Source of the DNA: Prochlorothrix hollandica PCC 9006 = CALU 1027
Lineage (GTDB): Bacteria; Cyanobacteriota; Cyanobacteriia; Prochlorotrichales; Prochlorotrichaceae
Direction: 5' to 3'
Assembly: GCF_000332315.1 (NCBI RefSeq)
Contig: NZ_KB235941.1
Span: forward strand, 548,359 to 612,358
Length of the DNA: 64,000 nt
Made by a program: the position numbers and the translations under genes. Shown here one piece after another: positions 1 to 8,356 of this stretch. The notes under the pieces were generated by a model that was not told where the DNA came from, searched no databases, and was given only the letters and a program-made list of their open reading frames with translations. Each line of letters starts with the position of its first letter. Position 1 is the stretch's first letter.

Positions 1-553
1 AGGCGGTCAGCCTCTCCCCGTACCCTTTCTCGCAGACTCCTTCCGGCAACTTCGCCCTCGTCTTTTCCCCACAGTGGGGGCACTCCAACTGATGCAGGCG
101 ATGTTCTTCAATTCTCACCAACACGGGCGGCAACTCTACCACTTGGTGCCGCTGGGGGGTCGCGTCTTCCCCTGTCAACTCACTCCCACAACACCGGCAT
201 TGATTCGGGTAATGCTCCTGCACGACTTCACAGCGCTCTACTGGATAAAACCCTCTCCCTTTACCCTCATGACCTTTCTGGCCCCCACGCTGACGCTCAC
301 TCTTGGCACGGCTCTCTTTCTTTTTCCCCCGAAATCCATCTTGGGACGGGGGCTTGGACGAATTCTCTGAGGTCTGAGACGACTGCTCTTCGAGACGGGC
401 TAGACGCTCCTCTAGTCCCTTCAGGTGCTTTTTGGCTTGCTCCAACTCTGCCAACAGCAGACTGACCGATGCTTTGACACAGGCCGGGGTCTGCTCCCAG
501 GCTTCGATGGGCACAGGTATGGGGGGACAGATGGCTGGCTCGGATTGACTCAT
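1..553 (-). CDS. IS66-family transposase, N-terminal part (partial)
   Basis: Reading the minus strand from ATG at 553 gives 184 codons without a stop up to the window edge. The protein starts MSQSEPAICPP and has a leucine-rich helix (residues about 25-60). The stretch SENSSKPPSQDG followed by QRGGQKGHEGKGRG is the hallmark of IS66 TnpC N-termini. A zinc-binding region follows, with CRCCGSEL and CPHCGEK. In this family these parts precede the DDE catalytic domain, which would lie beyond the left edge. TnpA/TnpB accessory genes of complete IS66 elements are not present between the start codon and the right terminus, so this would be a TnpC-only type. Confidence 0.85.
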   Translation of the reverse strand, partial: MSQSEPAICPPIPVPIEAWEQTPACVKASVSLLLAELEQAKKHLKGLEERLARLEEQSSQTSENSSKPPSQDGFRGKKKESRAKSERQRGGQKGHEGKGRGFYPVERCEVVQEHYPNQCRCCGSELTGEDATPQRHQVVELPPVLVRIEEHRLHQLECPHCGEKTRAKLPEGVCEKGYGERLTA

Positions 554-621
554 GCTTATGACTCTACACCCTACGGACTCCCCTTAAACCCCCTTTCTTC
601 CGTCAACCCCTGAATAGTTAC
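1..621 (-). mobile_element. IS66-type insertion sequence, 5' part, truncated by the window edge
   Basis: The element holds the beginning of a minus-strand transposase and ends at right with CCCCTGAATAGTTAC (607-621). Read inward this is GTAACTATTCAGGGG. The same terminus, with two or three differences, bounds the miniature element at 9172-9461, which has an 8-bp target duplication as IS66 elements make. The right boundary is therefore placed at 621. The other end lies outside the window, so the target duplication (AAATCCGA at 622-629 would be one copy) cannot be tested here. Confidence 0.7.
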
Positions 622-680
622 AAATCCGATGCGGTATAGCAGATTTTTCAAATAGGAATCTGTATAATCAAGATGGATTC

Positions 681-1070
681 TTAATCCACTCTGCCTAATC
701 CAATATCTTCAGGCTCAAACTCATACTCTAAAACTTGATGGCTATTATCAGATCTTCGACGATTAACTTTAACTGTAAGTGGTTTACGAACAATAATTTC
801 GTCACCTTGGACTACTAAAGTGCCATCAGCTAGCCATAACATTGCCTGTTTTAATCCGCGATTTAGACCAGTTTCATATGCATGTAAAATTTTTATGTCT
901 GTAAGATCACTAATAAAATCAACTGTTTCTTGAAAATCTTCACTTGGATATTTAGTGCTGGGTAATGCAATACCCAATGACTTTTCTATTAACCGTTTTG
1001 CTTTGCGATATGTTGCACTAGCGGCTTGCATACCTTGGTTAATTTTGTATCTATAATTATGTGATAGCAT
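681..1070 (-). CDS. Conserved-looking protein of unknown function, last gene of the kinase-vWA-PP2C operon
   Basis: This is a 129-aa soluble protein without signal peptide or membrane segment. I do not recognise the family. It has a basic, Ala/Lys-rich N-terminal half (YRKAKRLIEKSLGIALPS) and a beta-rich C-terminal half (GTLVVQGDEIIVRKPLTVKVNRR) that could be a small barrel. It starts 7 bp after the phosphatase stop codon, on the same strand, so it is almost certainly co-transcribed and probably translationally coupled. It shares the AT-rich composition of the operon. Its position suggests a partner or target of the phospho-signalling triad, but this is only inference from context. Confidence 0.75.
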   Translation of the reverse strand: MLSHNYRYKINQGMQAASATYRKAKRLIEKSLGIALPSTKYPSEDFQETVDFISDLTDIKILHAYETGLNRGLKQAMLWLADGTLVVQGDEIIVRKPLTVKVNRRRSDNSHQVLEYEFEPEDIGLGRVD

Positions 1071-1077
1071 GAATTAA

Positions 1078-2430
1078 TTATCGGTTGGATTGAAAAGCAA
1101 GTGCAGCAAAAGACTTGTCATCACCTGTTGTCTTAATCCAGTACTCTGAATCAGACAGAAAATCATGTAAATCCTGGTACAACAACTCTCCTATTCTTAA
1201 AGAATCTAGAAGTTTTGATATTGCCGGAGCAATACGTTTACCGTCGGAACTCATTAATTTTTCTGCCGCTCCATCACTTAAGCTGCAAAATCCTCTCACA
1301 TCATCCATGTCTACGAGTCCATATTGAATTTGTTCTTCTGAAAGATTCTCTGATAGAAAGCTAGTCTGGTTTGAGAATTCTCCTTTATTCATTGTTCCCA
1401 ATAGATCAGTTGATTTCATCCTTTGGACTATAATGGGACTATCTCCAACTCTGAGCCAAAAACTTTTTTTTGTTCCTACAGTGACTATGGATAAAGTACA
1501 TTGAAAGCTTGACAGTTTATCATTTTTGGATTCTGCTTCCTGTTGTAATACTTGCATAGCATACTCTATAATATCCATTGCATAGTTTTTTAGACTATCT
1601 TTATTATAGGTCTTGTCAACATCTAAAATCTCTGAATTGACTTGTCTTCGTTCAGCTATAAAATGGCTGAGCTTTCTGACAACTGCATTTGAACCAAAAT
1701 GGGATAACTTACAACTCCCCGCACCGTCAGAAACTAGTATGATTGGCCTGTCTAAGATAGTTGCTAACGCTGTATCTTGGCACGGTACCGCTGGCTTTGA
1801 TTTTAGGTGTGAAGCACCTACAACATAGTCAGATATACCAATCCAGTTCCAGCTTTCTGAACTATAAGGATATTCTTCTATACTTAACTTTGGAGGATCC
1901 ACATAGTAATAATAATCGCTAGGGATTGGCGAAGTATTTTTCTGAATATCGGAAGTGTTAAGGCTAATAGGGTTGAGTGTAGCTGGTAAGCCACTCGGTG
2001 AAATAATTAATGGTTTACTATGGTCAGGCTCATCTTTATAAAAATTTTGAGATGTAGTTTGACTCTTTTTATTAGTTGTCGTTGCTTTTGATTTTTGCGC
2101 ATTTTTTGGTGGGATTTGCTTTTCTTTTAAACGCTGAATATACGCTACACACTCCTTAGGTATATCATCAATTTTAGAGATGCTACGAACTTCTGTCTCA
2201 TAATAAATATCAGATCCTGGTTTAGATATCTTGATGATAGCAGGATTGGCTGCTGGCCATTTTTTAATTACGTTATCATACTCCTCTTTATTCAGCTTTA
2301 CTTTTCTTTCTGCCATAACTGCCTCACTGCCTTGATCCTCATATGCTGTATTTAATTCAAGATGTAGTAGCTTTTTAAAATCAAGAAAAATCTTTGTCAA
2401 ACAATTTTTGATTTTTGAACTTAACATCAA
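1078..2430 (-). CDS. PP2C-family Ser/Thr protein phosphatase of a TerY-P-like triad
   Basis: The protein has 450 aa. The first 190 residues or so are a lysine-rich region without a recognised domain, ending in a low-complexity Ser/Thr linker. The PP2C domain starts near SDYVVGASHLKSK. Metal-binding and catalytic motifs are visible: the Asp in LVSDGAGSCKLSHFGS, LRVGDSPIIV, the Asp in CSLSDGAAEKL, and the final GDDKSFAALAF. The enzyme should remove phosphate from Ser/Thr, probably reversing the kinase encoded two genes upstream. Its ATG overlaps the stop codon of the vWA gene by 4 bp (2427-2430), so the two are translationally coupled. Confidence 0.88.
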   Translation of the reverse strand: MMLSSKIKNCLTKIFLDFKKLLHLELNTAYEDQGSEAVMAERKVKLNKEEYDNVIKKWPAANPAIIKISKPGSDIYYETEVRSISKIDDIPKECVAYIQRLKEKQIPPKNAQKSKATTTNKKSQTTSQNFYKDEPDHSKPLIISPSGLPATLNPISLNTSDIQKNTSPIPSDYYYYVDPPKLSIEEYPYSSESWNWIGISDYVVGASHLKSKPAVPCQDTALATILDRPIILVSDGAGSCKLSHFGSNAVVRKLSHFIAERRQVNSEILDVDKTYNKDSLKNYAMDIIEYAMQVLQQEAESKNDKLSSFQCTLSIVTVGTKKSFWLRVGDSPIIVQRMKSTDLLGTMNKGEFSNQTSFLSENLSEEQIQYGLVDMDDVRGFCSLSDGAAEKLMSSDGKRIAPAISKLLDSLRIGELLYQDLHDFLSDSEYWIKTTGDDKSFAALAFQSNR

Positions 2431-3113
2431 AAGTTATCCTCCTCTAAAGCTTCCCACCCATCTGTAGATTGAGTTACAATATATTTCATCCCCGGTGTGG
2501 ATTTTGTAACTACTTCTGTCATACTTTGAGATAACCAAGTAAAAAATTCGCTGAATTTCACACCATCAAGACGTTTAGGTTCTGAACCATCTGCACAGAA
2601 CTCAGAGAGAAGATCGAGATTACACTTCTTGCCAATACCAATCGCAATCACAACTATTTTTTTCGAGTTTGCTAAGTCTTTTAGCTTCTTTGAAGCAGCT
2701 TTATATGTATCTGTTGGAGCACCATCAGTCATAAGTACAATCCATGGTTGATAATAAGATACCCCTGTAGATTTATACATTTTTTTGCGAGCATCTAGTT
2801 CAATGATTGCTTGTGTTACAGCTTCACCCATAGGCGTATTACCAGAGGTTTCTAAAACAGGTACTTTAGCTTCTTGAATTGGCTGGATCGGCAAGATTGT
2901 TTTGACATTCCCCCCAAAAGTAATTACACCAAGATCCACTGAAAAGGATGCAAAATCATCCTCTAATACTGAATCAATAAACTGTTCAACACCTCGATTT
3001 AGTTCATCAATGGGTGTTCCATGCATACTACCGCTTACGTCGAGTATTAGCATACATGCACATCTAGGAGATGGATTGTCAATCAAGTCATCTGAACTTA
3101 TATTGATAGGCAT
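2427..3113 (-). CDS. von Willebrand factor A domain protein, TerY-like
   Basis: The protein is a 228-aa cytoplasmic vWA domain covering almost the whole length. The metal-ion-dependent adhesion site is intact: DVSGSMHG near residue 26, Thr in SGNTPMGEAV, and Asp in VLMTDGAPTDT. The vWA domain normally binds a protein partner through a divalent metal. Kinase, vWA and PP2C genes side by side are the arrangement called the TerY-P triad in published comparative work on tellurite/stress systems. It lies 56 bp downstream of the kinase gene and overlaps the phosphatase gene by 4 bp. The start is at 3113, a typical vWA N-terminus (MPINISSDDLIDNPSPRCAC). Confidence 0.88.
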   Translation of the reverse strand: MPINISSDDLIDNPSPRCACMLILDVSGSMHGTPIDELNRGVEQFIDSVLEDDFASFSVDLGVITFGGNVKTILPIQPIQEAKVPVLETSGNTPMGEAVTQAIIELDARKKMYKSTGVSYYQPWIVLMTDGAPTDTYKAASKKLKDLANSKKIVVIAIGIGKKCNLDLLSEFCADGSEPKRLDGVKFSEFFTWLSQSMTEVVTKSTPGMKYIVTQSTDGWEALEEDNF

Positions 3114-3169
3114 TATAAGTACCTCATTCTAGTTGGATACATTTGTTAGAGTTTACCTGAGAATAATAT

Positions 3170-4144
3170 TTATTCCTCTCTAGGTTTTGGGAACTTAGGA
3201 TAGACTTCATTTGTAAAGTAATCACTCTTAATGTTAGAGAGATATTGCTGTAGCCCTCTCCTCCATTCATCTAAAGATGCACGACTTTCGGGATTTGATG
3301 CTCCTTCCTTAAAAGTTTGCATAAAAAGACCTTTTATATTAAAGGATAGATGGCTCCATAAATTATACCAGTTACCTTGGGGGACGGCACCATCACGGCC
3401 AGGTGCTGATCCTCCAGGCCCATATGGAAAACGACCATTTTCCAGATTTTCTACAGGATTTCCACCTCCAATATTATCATAAGGGTGACGACCAAACATA
3501 AAGCATTGAAATATTAAGATTGCTAGAGAAAAGCAATCACTTTCCTTGGTTCTTATTATATATTTAAAGTCTTTGCCATGGTGTTCTAAAGGTGTCATTT
3601 CTGGCCTTCCTACAGGGCATGGATAATCATGTATTTGATAGCTATCAGCATCAATGAGTGATATTTTCCATGTTTTTGGATTACATAAAATATTTTCTAG
3701 ATTAATATCACCCAAATAAATATCTAATTCGTGGAGTTTACTTATAGTATCAACAAGACTTATCATGAGAATGATCATATTCTCTCTGGTTATATCAGGG
3801 AATTTCTTCTCGTATAACTTTGGATGTGCGAGATACTTTAAAGGTATTCCACACATCTTTTTCATTGCATAACCCAAGTATGATTTATCTTGACTATATA
3901 CTGCTACTTGAGGCCAGGATACATTTGTCTGCTTTATGCTACCTTTCATTTTAATTTGAGTTTCTAACTTTTTAACCAAGTTTTCTTCTTCTTCTTTGAG
4001 TCTCTCAGAGTGAAATATTTTCACTAAAAAAGAGCTTCCTTCTAGCTCATATACATTACCTTGACCTCCCGATCCAATTATTTCTCCTAAAACCTTGGGT
4101 TTACTGTTGTAGTCATACACTACATCGCCCTTTGAATACGTCAT
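3170..4144 (-). CDS. Ser/Thr protein kinase of a TerY-P-like triad
   Basis: The 324-aa protein is the first gene of the minus-strand operon. A glycine-rich loop GEIIGSGGQGNVYEL is followed by the ATP-binding lysine in FLVKIFHSE. The catalytic loop reads LGDINLENIL, with Asp and Asn kept but the usual HR lost. The DFG position reads LIDADSYQ, so the metal-binding Asp is present. SDCFSLAILIFQCFMFGRHPYD matches the F-helix region. No zinc ribbon or membrane segment follows the kinase domain. A good ribosome-binding site, AGGAGA, lies about 8 bases before the ATG (plus-strand 4150-4157). Such kinases usually phosphorylate partners of the operon. Composition is AT-rich compared with the rest of the window. 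Confidence 0.88.
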   Translation of the reverse strand: MTYSKGDVVYDYNSKPKVLGEIIGSGGQGNVYELEGSSFLVKIFHSERLKEEEENLVKKLETQIKMKGSIKQTNVSWPQVAVYSQDKSYLGYAMKKMCGIPLKYLAHPKLYEKKFPDITRENMIILMISLVDTISKLHELDIYLGDINLENILCNPKTWKISLIDADSYQIHDYPCPVGRPEMTPLEHHGKDFKYIIRTKESDCFSLAILIFQCFMFGRHPYDNIGGGNPVENLENGRFPYGPGGSAPGRDGAVPQGNWYNLWSHLSFNIKGLFMQTFKEGASNPESRASLDEWRRGLQQYLSNIKSDYFTNEVYPKFPKPREE

Positions 4145-4269
4145 AGTTTCTTCTCCTGAATTCAGTTAGAATTAGAACGTGCTTGAAAATGGTTACAGCA
4201 CCGAAAAATTAGGATTTTATCCTGTGATGCCAACTTTTTAAACACCTTCTCAATTTAAGAATCTGAAGC

Positions 4270-4372
4270 TACAGCAGTCCTAAATGAGTCGTGTGGTGTG
4301 CCCCCTCCGGGGGCACACCACACCAAGGGTTTCAGCGATCGAGATCCTTACAACTGATTTAGGGTTGCTGTA
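4270..4372. mobile_element. 103-bp TA-flanked miniature element, copy A
   Basis: Bounded by TA on both sides, with inverted ends TACAGCAGTCCTAAAT and ATTTAGGGTTGCTGTA. The middle is a strong hairpin, GTGTGGTGTGCCCCC TCC GGGGGCACACCACAC. Near-identical full copies are at 5979, 13193 and 46315, with altered copies at 9759 and 27326. TA as target suggests mobilisation by an IS630/Tc1-mariner-type transposase, none of which is in the window. This copy sits 126 bp upstream of the kinase start and inside the 3' end of the ORF at 4359-4652. Confidence 0.85.
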
Positions 4373-4652
4373 GTATCAATAGTGTCTGTTCCAAACTAGA
4401 AACTTTCATCACTTCATCCCCCAAGTACTTTATCTTGACGGCGATCCCGCCTGAAGCAGGCTTATCGAAGGGGCGGGACAGGTTACTAGGGACATTAGCC
4501 CAAGCTTTCTCGTTAATTTCGACATTGAGGGTGATTTTGAGCAGTTTACAGGGATCATTGGATTTTAGGAAGTAGGCATAATGGACATTGAAAATCAAAA
4601 ATATAAGAACCGTAAAGGATGGATCCCATCTCAGGTGATAGCGATCGCCCAA
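4359..4652 (-). pseudogene. Small unrecognised ORF whose 3' end is replaced by the miniature element
   Basis: This 97-codon frame begins MGDRYHLRWDPSF, has one hydrophobic segment (VLIFLIFNVHYAYFL) and a more coding-like second half (KITLNVEINEKAWANVP, GGIAVKIKYLGDEVMKV). Its last codons, LQQP and stop, are read out of the end of the miniature element. Removing the element and one TA would instead give the ending ILASDS and a TAA at 4257-4255. The family is unknown, so it may be a gene remnant rather than a working gene. Confidence 0.35.
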
Positions 4653-5045
4653 AACTCTCTTAAAATACAGGCCACCATTTATTGCAAAGCTGGGAACCGT
4701 ATGTCATGAGATGCTCCCCATAGTAATCAACCCTACGCTATTACGCAAGGAATAATTGATGCGCCTTGCTTTTGTAAAGATTAATGAAGTAATTTGCGGA
4801 TGATAGTCGCCTAAAATGTGCGCTTGATCACAAATTGTAGGATCAAGGCTTGATGGAGAGATACGGACACATCCAAGGCATAGCGAACCCTCTCCCTAGA
4901 TTTGGGGGTTTGGGACACGATCGCCAGCAGTACAGAAGCCCAAGTACGCTTAAGAGTCATAGCTGATGCGTCAATACTGATAGTCTTGGAGCCTCTCCGT
5001 CGGTGTAACCTGGGACTTTACCGGCTTACCCCTGAACCCTTAACC
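4653..5045. other. Noncoding stretch upstream of the alpha/beta hydrolase
   Basis: I see no convincing gene, RNA or repeat here. A frame in phase with the hydrolase extends upstream to 4902, but its translation does not look like a hydrolase N-terminus. Confidence 0.4.
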
Positions 5046-5924
5046 ATGCCCACCTCCCATCTTTGGTCTTGGCGTAATCAAAGCATTCGATACCAGCAGG
5101 CGGGCGATCGCGGTCCGGCCCTCGTCTTGATCCATGGCTTTGGAGCCTCCAGCGACCACTGGCGCAAAAACCTGGACACCTTGGCCCACACCCACCGCGT
5201 TTATGCCCTGGATCTCCTGGGATTTGGGCACTCCGCCAAACCCACACCGGGTCAACCCCTGACCTACACCTTCGAGACTTGGGGCCAGCAGGTCATGGAC
5301 TTTTGCCGAGACATAGTGCAAGACAAAGCCTTTCTGGTGGGCAACTCCATTGGCTGCATTGTGGCCCTCCAAGGAGCCGTGACCCGACCCCAACAGGTGC
5401 AGGGTTTAGTCCTTTTGAACTGTTCCCTGCGGCTGCTCCACGATCGCAAGCGCCAACAACTGCCCTGGTACAACAGCGTCGGCACCCCCATCATCCAAGC
5501 CCTGTTGGGGATCAAAGCCATTGGCACCCTGTTCTTTAAGACCTTGGCGACACCGAAGACCGTCGATCGCGTCCTGCGCCAAGCCTATGGCCGCAAAGAA
5601 GCCGTCACCGAGGAACTGGTCAACTTACTGTTGGGACCCGCCCAGGAGCCGGGGGCAGTGGACGTGTTTTTGGCCTTTGTGCGCTATTCCCAGGGTCCCC
5701 TGCCGGAAGACCTGTTACCCCAAGTCACCTGTCCCACCCTAGTGCTGTGGGGGGCGGAGGATCCCTGGGAGCCAGTGGCCTTGGGTAAAGTCTTGGCAGC
5801 GGTGCCCTCAGTGGAGCATTTCATTCCCCTGCCGGGAGTGGGCCATTGTCCCCAGGACGAAGCGCCAGAATTGGTCAACCCCATCCTTCGGGACTGGACC
5901 CTCCAAAAGCATGGGCCTGGTTAG
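5046..5924 (+). CDS. Alpha/beta-fold hydrolase
   Basis: Starting at ATG 5046 the protein has 292 aa and begins MPTSHLWSWRNQSIRYQQAG, which fits the first strand of this fold; an upstream extension to 4902 is possible but looks noncoding. The oxyanion region is LVLIHGFGASSDHWRKN. The nucleophile elbow is VGNSIG (Ser about residue 102), the acid is in LVLWGAEDPWEP, and the catalytic His is in GVGHCPQDEAP. The full triad suggests an active esterase or related enzyme, soluble and without signal peptide. Cyanobacteria have many paralogues of this type, including chlorophyll-related esterases, and the substrate cannot be told from the sequence. pyrC follows on the same strand, separated by a miniature element. 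Confidence 0.85.
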   Translation: MPTSHLWSWRNQSIRYQQAGDRGPALVLIHGFGASSDHWRKNLDTLAHTHRVYALDLLGFGHSAKPTPGQPLTYTFETWGQQVMDFCRDIVQDKAFLVGNSIGCIVALQGAVTRPQQVQGLVLLNCSLRLLHDRKRQQLPWYNSVGTPIIQALLGIKAIGTLFFKTLATPKTVDRVLRQAYGRKEAVTEELVNLLLGPAQEPGAVDVFLAFVRYSQGPLPEDLLPQVTCPTLVLWGAEDPWEPVALGKVLAAVPSVEHFIPLPGVGHCPQDEAPELVNPILRDWTLQKHGPG

Positions 5925-5978
5925 GGTCTGTCGTTTTTAACCCGTCGTTTTTAACCCCTAGCAGTTTTATACTGGATC

Positions 5979-6081
5979 TACAGCAACCCCAAATCAGTTA
6001 TAAGGATCTCGACGGCTGAAACTCTTGGTGTGGCGTGCCCCCTCCGGGGGCACACCACACGACCCATTTAGGACTGCTGTA
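5979..6081. mobile_element. 103-bp TA-flanked miniature element, copy B, forming the pyrC leader
   Basis: Full-length copy in the opposite orientation to copy A. Its last base is the A of the pyrC ATG: the right end reads GGACTGCTGT followed by ATG. The only Shine-Dalgarno-like sequence of pyrC, TAGGA (6069-6073), belongs to the inverted end of the element. The internal hairpin (about 6028-6060, one mismatch in a 15-bp stem) ends 20 bases before the start codon. Confidence 0.85.
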
Positions 6082-7109
6082 TGCAAAAACTCACGATTAC
6101 CCGACCTGACGACTGGCATCTCCATCTACGGGATGGCGCGGCATTGAAAGCGGTTCTGCCCCATACGGTGCGCCAGTTTGCCCGCGCAATTATTATGCCA
6201 AACCTGAAGCCGCCAGTACGCTCAGTGACTGAGGCCACAGCCTATCGCGATCGCATCCTGGCAGCAGTCCCAGCGGGTCAACGGTTCGAGCCACTGATGA
6301 CCCTGTACCTCACCGACAACACCAGCCCCGCAGAGATTATGGCGGCGAAAGCATCCCCGTTTGTCAAAGCAGTGAAGTACTACCCAGCCGGTGCAACGAC
6401 CAATTCAGACCTGGGGGTGACTGATATTCGTCAGTGCGATCGGGTCTTTGAAGCAATGGAGCAAGCCGATCTGCCGTTACTCCTCCACGGCGAAGTGGCC
6501 GATCGCGGGGTTGATGTGTTCGATCGCGAGAAAGTGTTCATCGATCGCCACTTGATCCCACTCCAGCAACAATTTCCCAAGCTGCGCATCGTGCTGGAAC
6601 ACATTACGACCTCCGATGCGGTGCAGTATGTTCTATCTGCCGACCCGATCGCTGCCACCATCACGCCTCAACATTTATTATTTAACCGCAATGATCTATT
6701 CCAGGGTGGTCTGCGCCCCCATTTTTATTGCCTACCCGTTTTGAAACGAGAGCAGCATCGATCGGCCCTGTTGCAAGCCGCAACCTCCGGGAATCCTAAG
6801 TTTTTCCTAGGCACCGATAGCGCCCCCCATCCTCGCAACGGCAAAGAAAGTTCCTGTGGTTGTGCAGGTTGCTATTCGGCGCTCCATGCCATGGAGTTAT
6901 ATGCAGAAGCCTTTGAGAGCGCCGCTGCCCTTGATAAACTGGAAGCCTTTGCCAGCTTCTATGGGCCAGATTTCTATCAACTTCCCCGCAATAGGGAACA
7001 GATTACGTTAACTAAAACCCCCTGGCGTGTTCCCGATCAAGTTCCATTTCCGGAGTCCGAACTGGTGCCCTTACGGGCCGGTCAAGAGATGACCTGGCAC
7101 ATGGCTTGA
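6081..7109 (+). CDS. pyrC: Dihydroorotase
   Basis: The 342-aa enzyme interconverts carbamoyl aspartate and dihydroorotate in pyrimidine synthesis. It is of the short bacterial PyrC type. The first metal ligands are in [10 protein letters not shown] (residues about 10-19). The bridging carboxylated lysine lies in [18 protein letters not shown]. Further His ligands are in LLLHGEVAD and VLEHITT, and the catalytic Asp is in LGTDSAPHP. Substrate-binding MPNLKPP is present. Length and start ([19 protein letters not shown]) match the family, so ATG 6081 is well supported even though it touches the end of a miniature element. The gene is convergent with the hydrogenase protease gene, with only 13 bp between stops. 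Confidence 0.96.
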   Translation: MQKLTITRPDDWHLHLRDGAALKAVLPHTVRQFARAIIMPNLKPPVRSVTEATAYRDRILAAVPAGQRFEPLMTLYLTDNTSPAEIMAAKASPFVKAVKYYPAGATTNSDLGVTDIRQCDRVFEAMEQADLPLLLHGEVADRGVDVFDREKVFIDRHLIPLQQQFPKLRIVLEHITTSDAVQYVLSADPIAATITPQHLLFNRNDLFQGGLRPHFYCLPVLKREQHRSALLQAATSGNPKFFLGTDSAPHPRNGKESSCGCAGCYSALHAMELYAEAFESAAALDKLEAFASFYGPDFYQLPRNREQITLTKTPWRVPDQVPFPESELVPLRAGQEMTWHMA

Positions 7110-7122
7110 CCCCGTAGGGCGT

Positions 7123-7584
7123 TCAGGATGGGGCATCAGGGATCAGGATAGCGTTGAGGTAGGCCAAGGCTTCAGCTTGGGCGGCGATCGTCAGGGGGGA
7201 CAAGGTTTCCCCGAAGCCAAAATCCTGGCCCGGAATTAACAGCCAGGTGGCGGTACAGGTGGCTCCAAACAACGATCGCCCCAGGGCTAGGATCGATCGG
7301 GGATTGCAACTGTGGCCCACGGGATTGCGGGTCCCCCCCACCGCCACCGGTTCTACCCGATAGCTAGGCCGATCCCCCGGCTCCCCTTGCCACCGGAACA
7401 CATCAATAAAAATAACCTGCTCCACCTCCACCAACAGCAAGGCCAGATCCGGGGTCAATTGATGCACCGATCGACAGGTCACCCCCGGCAGCCCCCACTC
7501 CGCCACGGTTTCCGCCATCCCATACCCCACCCCGTCATCCTGCCGCAGGGTGTTGCCATAGCCAATAATCAGCGTTTTACCCAA
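7123..7584 (-). CDS. hoxW: Hydrogenase maturation protease, probably HoxW type
   Basis: The protein has about 153 aa. It belongs to the HycI/HybD/HoxW endopeptidases that clip the C-terminus of the [NiFe]-hydrogenase large subunit after nickel insertion. The N-terminus LIIGYGNTLRQDDGVG is diagnostic. The Ni-probing acidic residues are in RQDDGVG and VIFIDVF, and the His in VGHSCNPRSIL. VHQLTPDLA resembles cyanobacterial HoxW as I remember it. No ATG is available. The frame starts with TTG, which occurs three times in a 12-bp tandem repeat encoding GKTL. I chose the third TTG (7584) because it puts GKTLIIGYGN where homologues begin; 7596 or 7608 are also possible. No hydrogenase structural gene is in the window. 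Confidence 0.85.
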   Translation of the reverse strand: MGKTLIIGYGNTLRQDDGVGYGMAETVAEWGLPGVTCRSVHQLTPDLALLLVEVEQVIFIDVFRWQGEPGDRPSYRVEPVAVGGTRNPVGHSCNPRSILALGRSLFGATCTATWLLIPGQDFGFGETLSPLTIAAQAEALAYLNAILIPDAPS

Positions 7585-7619
7585 AGTTTTACCCAAAGTT
7601 TTACCCAAAGTTTTACCGG
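7572..7619. repeat. 12-bp tandem repeat across the hydrogenase protease start
   Basis: About three and a half copies of GGTAAAACTTTG (minus-strand sense). Each unit adds four codons (GKTL) and one possible TTG start. Confidence 0.9.
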
Positions 7620-8045
7620 ATGTATCCCCCTTTGGCGGCCCTCACCCTAAATCCCTCTCCCAGAACGGGAGAGGGACTTTGACCGTTCTGGCTCCCCTTG
7701 TCCCGCCCTGGGAGAAAGGGCTGGGGGATGACGAGCAAGTTGCCCAACGGGGATGTTCCCGAAAAATCCCCATTGCTCAAAAAAGGGGGTTTCAAAGTCT
7801 GGCATAAAGCAGTAAGATTATAAATTCGGAGAGGTTTGCGAGGAAACCCGCCACCGTCAGAACCTGTGGGACTCCTCAAGTCACACTGGGCAAACTGGGG
7901 CGATCGGGCCTAGGATTAGTGCCTGAAACCCTGGGCTGGAACCTGCGGGACTCAATTCTTGCAAAGCAGTGCGGCTGCTGTTTTGTTGGAATCTTGCCCC
8001 AACTCTTCTAAAACCCCGTTGATCAGCCCCCTAGGGTCGCTGGTC
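7620..8045. other. Intergenic region without a recognised gene
   Basis: It contains a hairpin-rich tract (about 7640-7700: CCCTCTCC and GGAGAGGGA arms) of a kind often dispersed in cyanobacterial genomes, and no convincing coding frame. A minus-strand frame from 7879 to 7613 is mostly translated hairpin sequence. Confidence 0.4.
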
Positions 8046-8049
8046 ATGT

Positions 8050-8333
8050 TTACCTAAAATCTGGGTCTAAAGCCCCGTCCTTCTAGGACGGCTTTTCTTC
8101 CTGCAACTGATCTATCCAGCCTTCTCCATCTATGCTATTTTAATTGGCATAAAAGCACGATAAAAGTCTGGGTTGGAGCTAATCCAAGACTCTAAATGGA
8201 CAAAGAACGGGCGTAAGACCAGGATGTCTGGCAATCCGACTGCTTTGTCTAGCCAGCCGTACAGCGAACAGCTTGGACTATTCGCCTAGTCGGAGAATCC
8301 CCGCACCTTTAGGTCGGGGAGCATGTCAACCAT
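8050..8333 (+). mobile_element. IS200/IS605-like miniature element upstream of rpsD
   Basis: The left end has a subterminal hairpin, AAAGCCCCGTCCTTCTAGG (from 8070) with its arm ACGGCTTTT. The right end has CTAGTCGGAGAATCCCCGCA followed by CCTTTAGGTCGGGGAGCATG and TCAA, with the hairpin CCCCG..CGGGG. These ends are the ones I associate with cyanobacterial IS605/TnpB elements. The roughly 280-bp interior has no transposase frame, so this is a transposase-less derivative. Boundaries are approximate because these elements make no target duplication. The right end is about 24 bp from the rpsD ATG. Confidence 0.6.
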
Positions 8334-8356
8334 CTATTGCAGAAAGAGGACGCTAC

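Noticed and set aside
7613-7879. 88-codon minus-strand frame
   Set aside because: Its second half is translated dispersed hairpin sequence; there is no start context or family resemblance.
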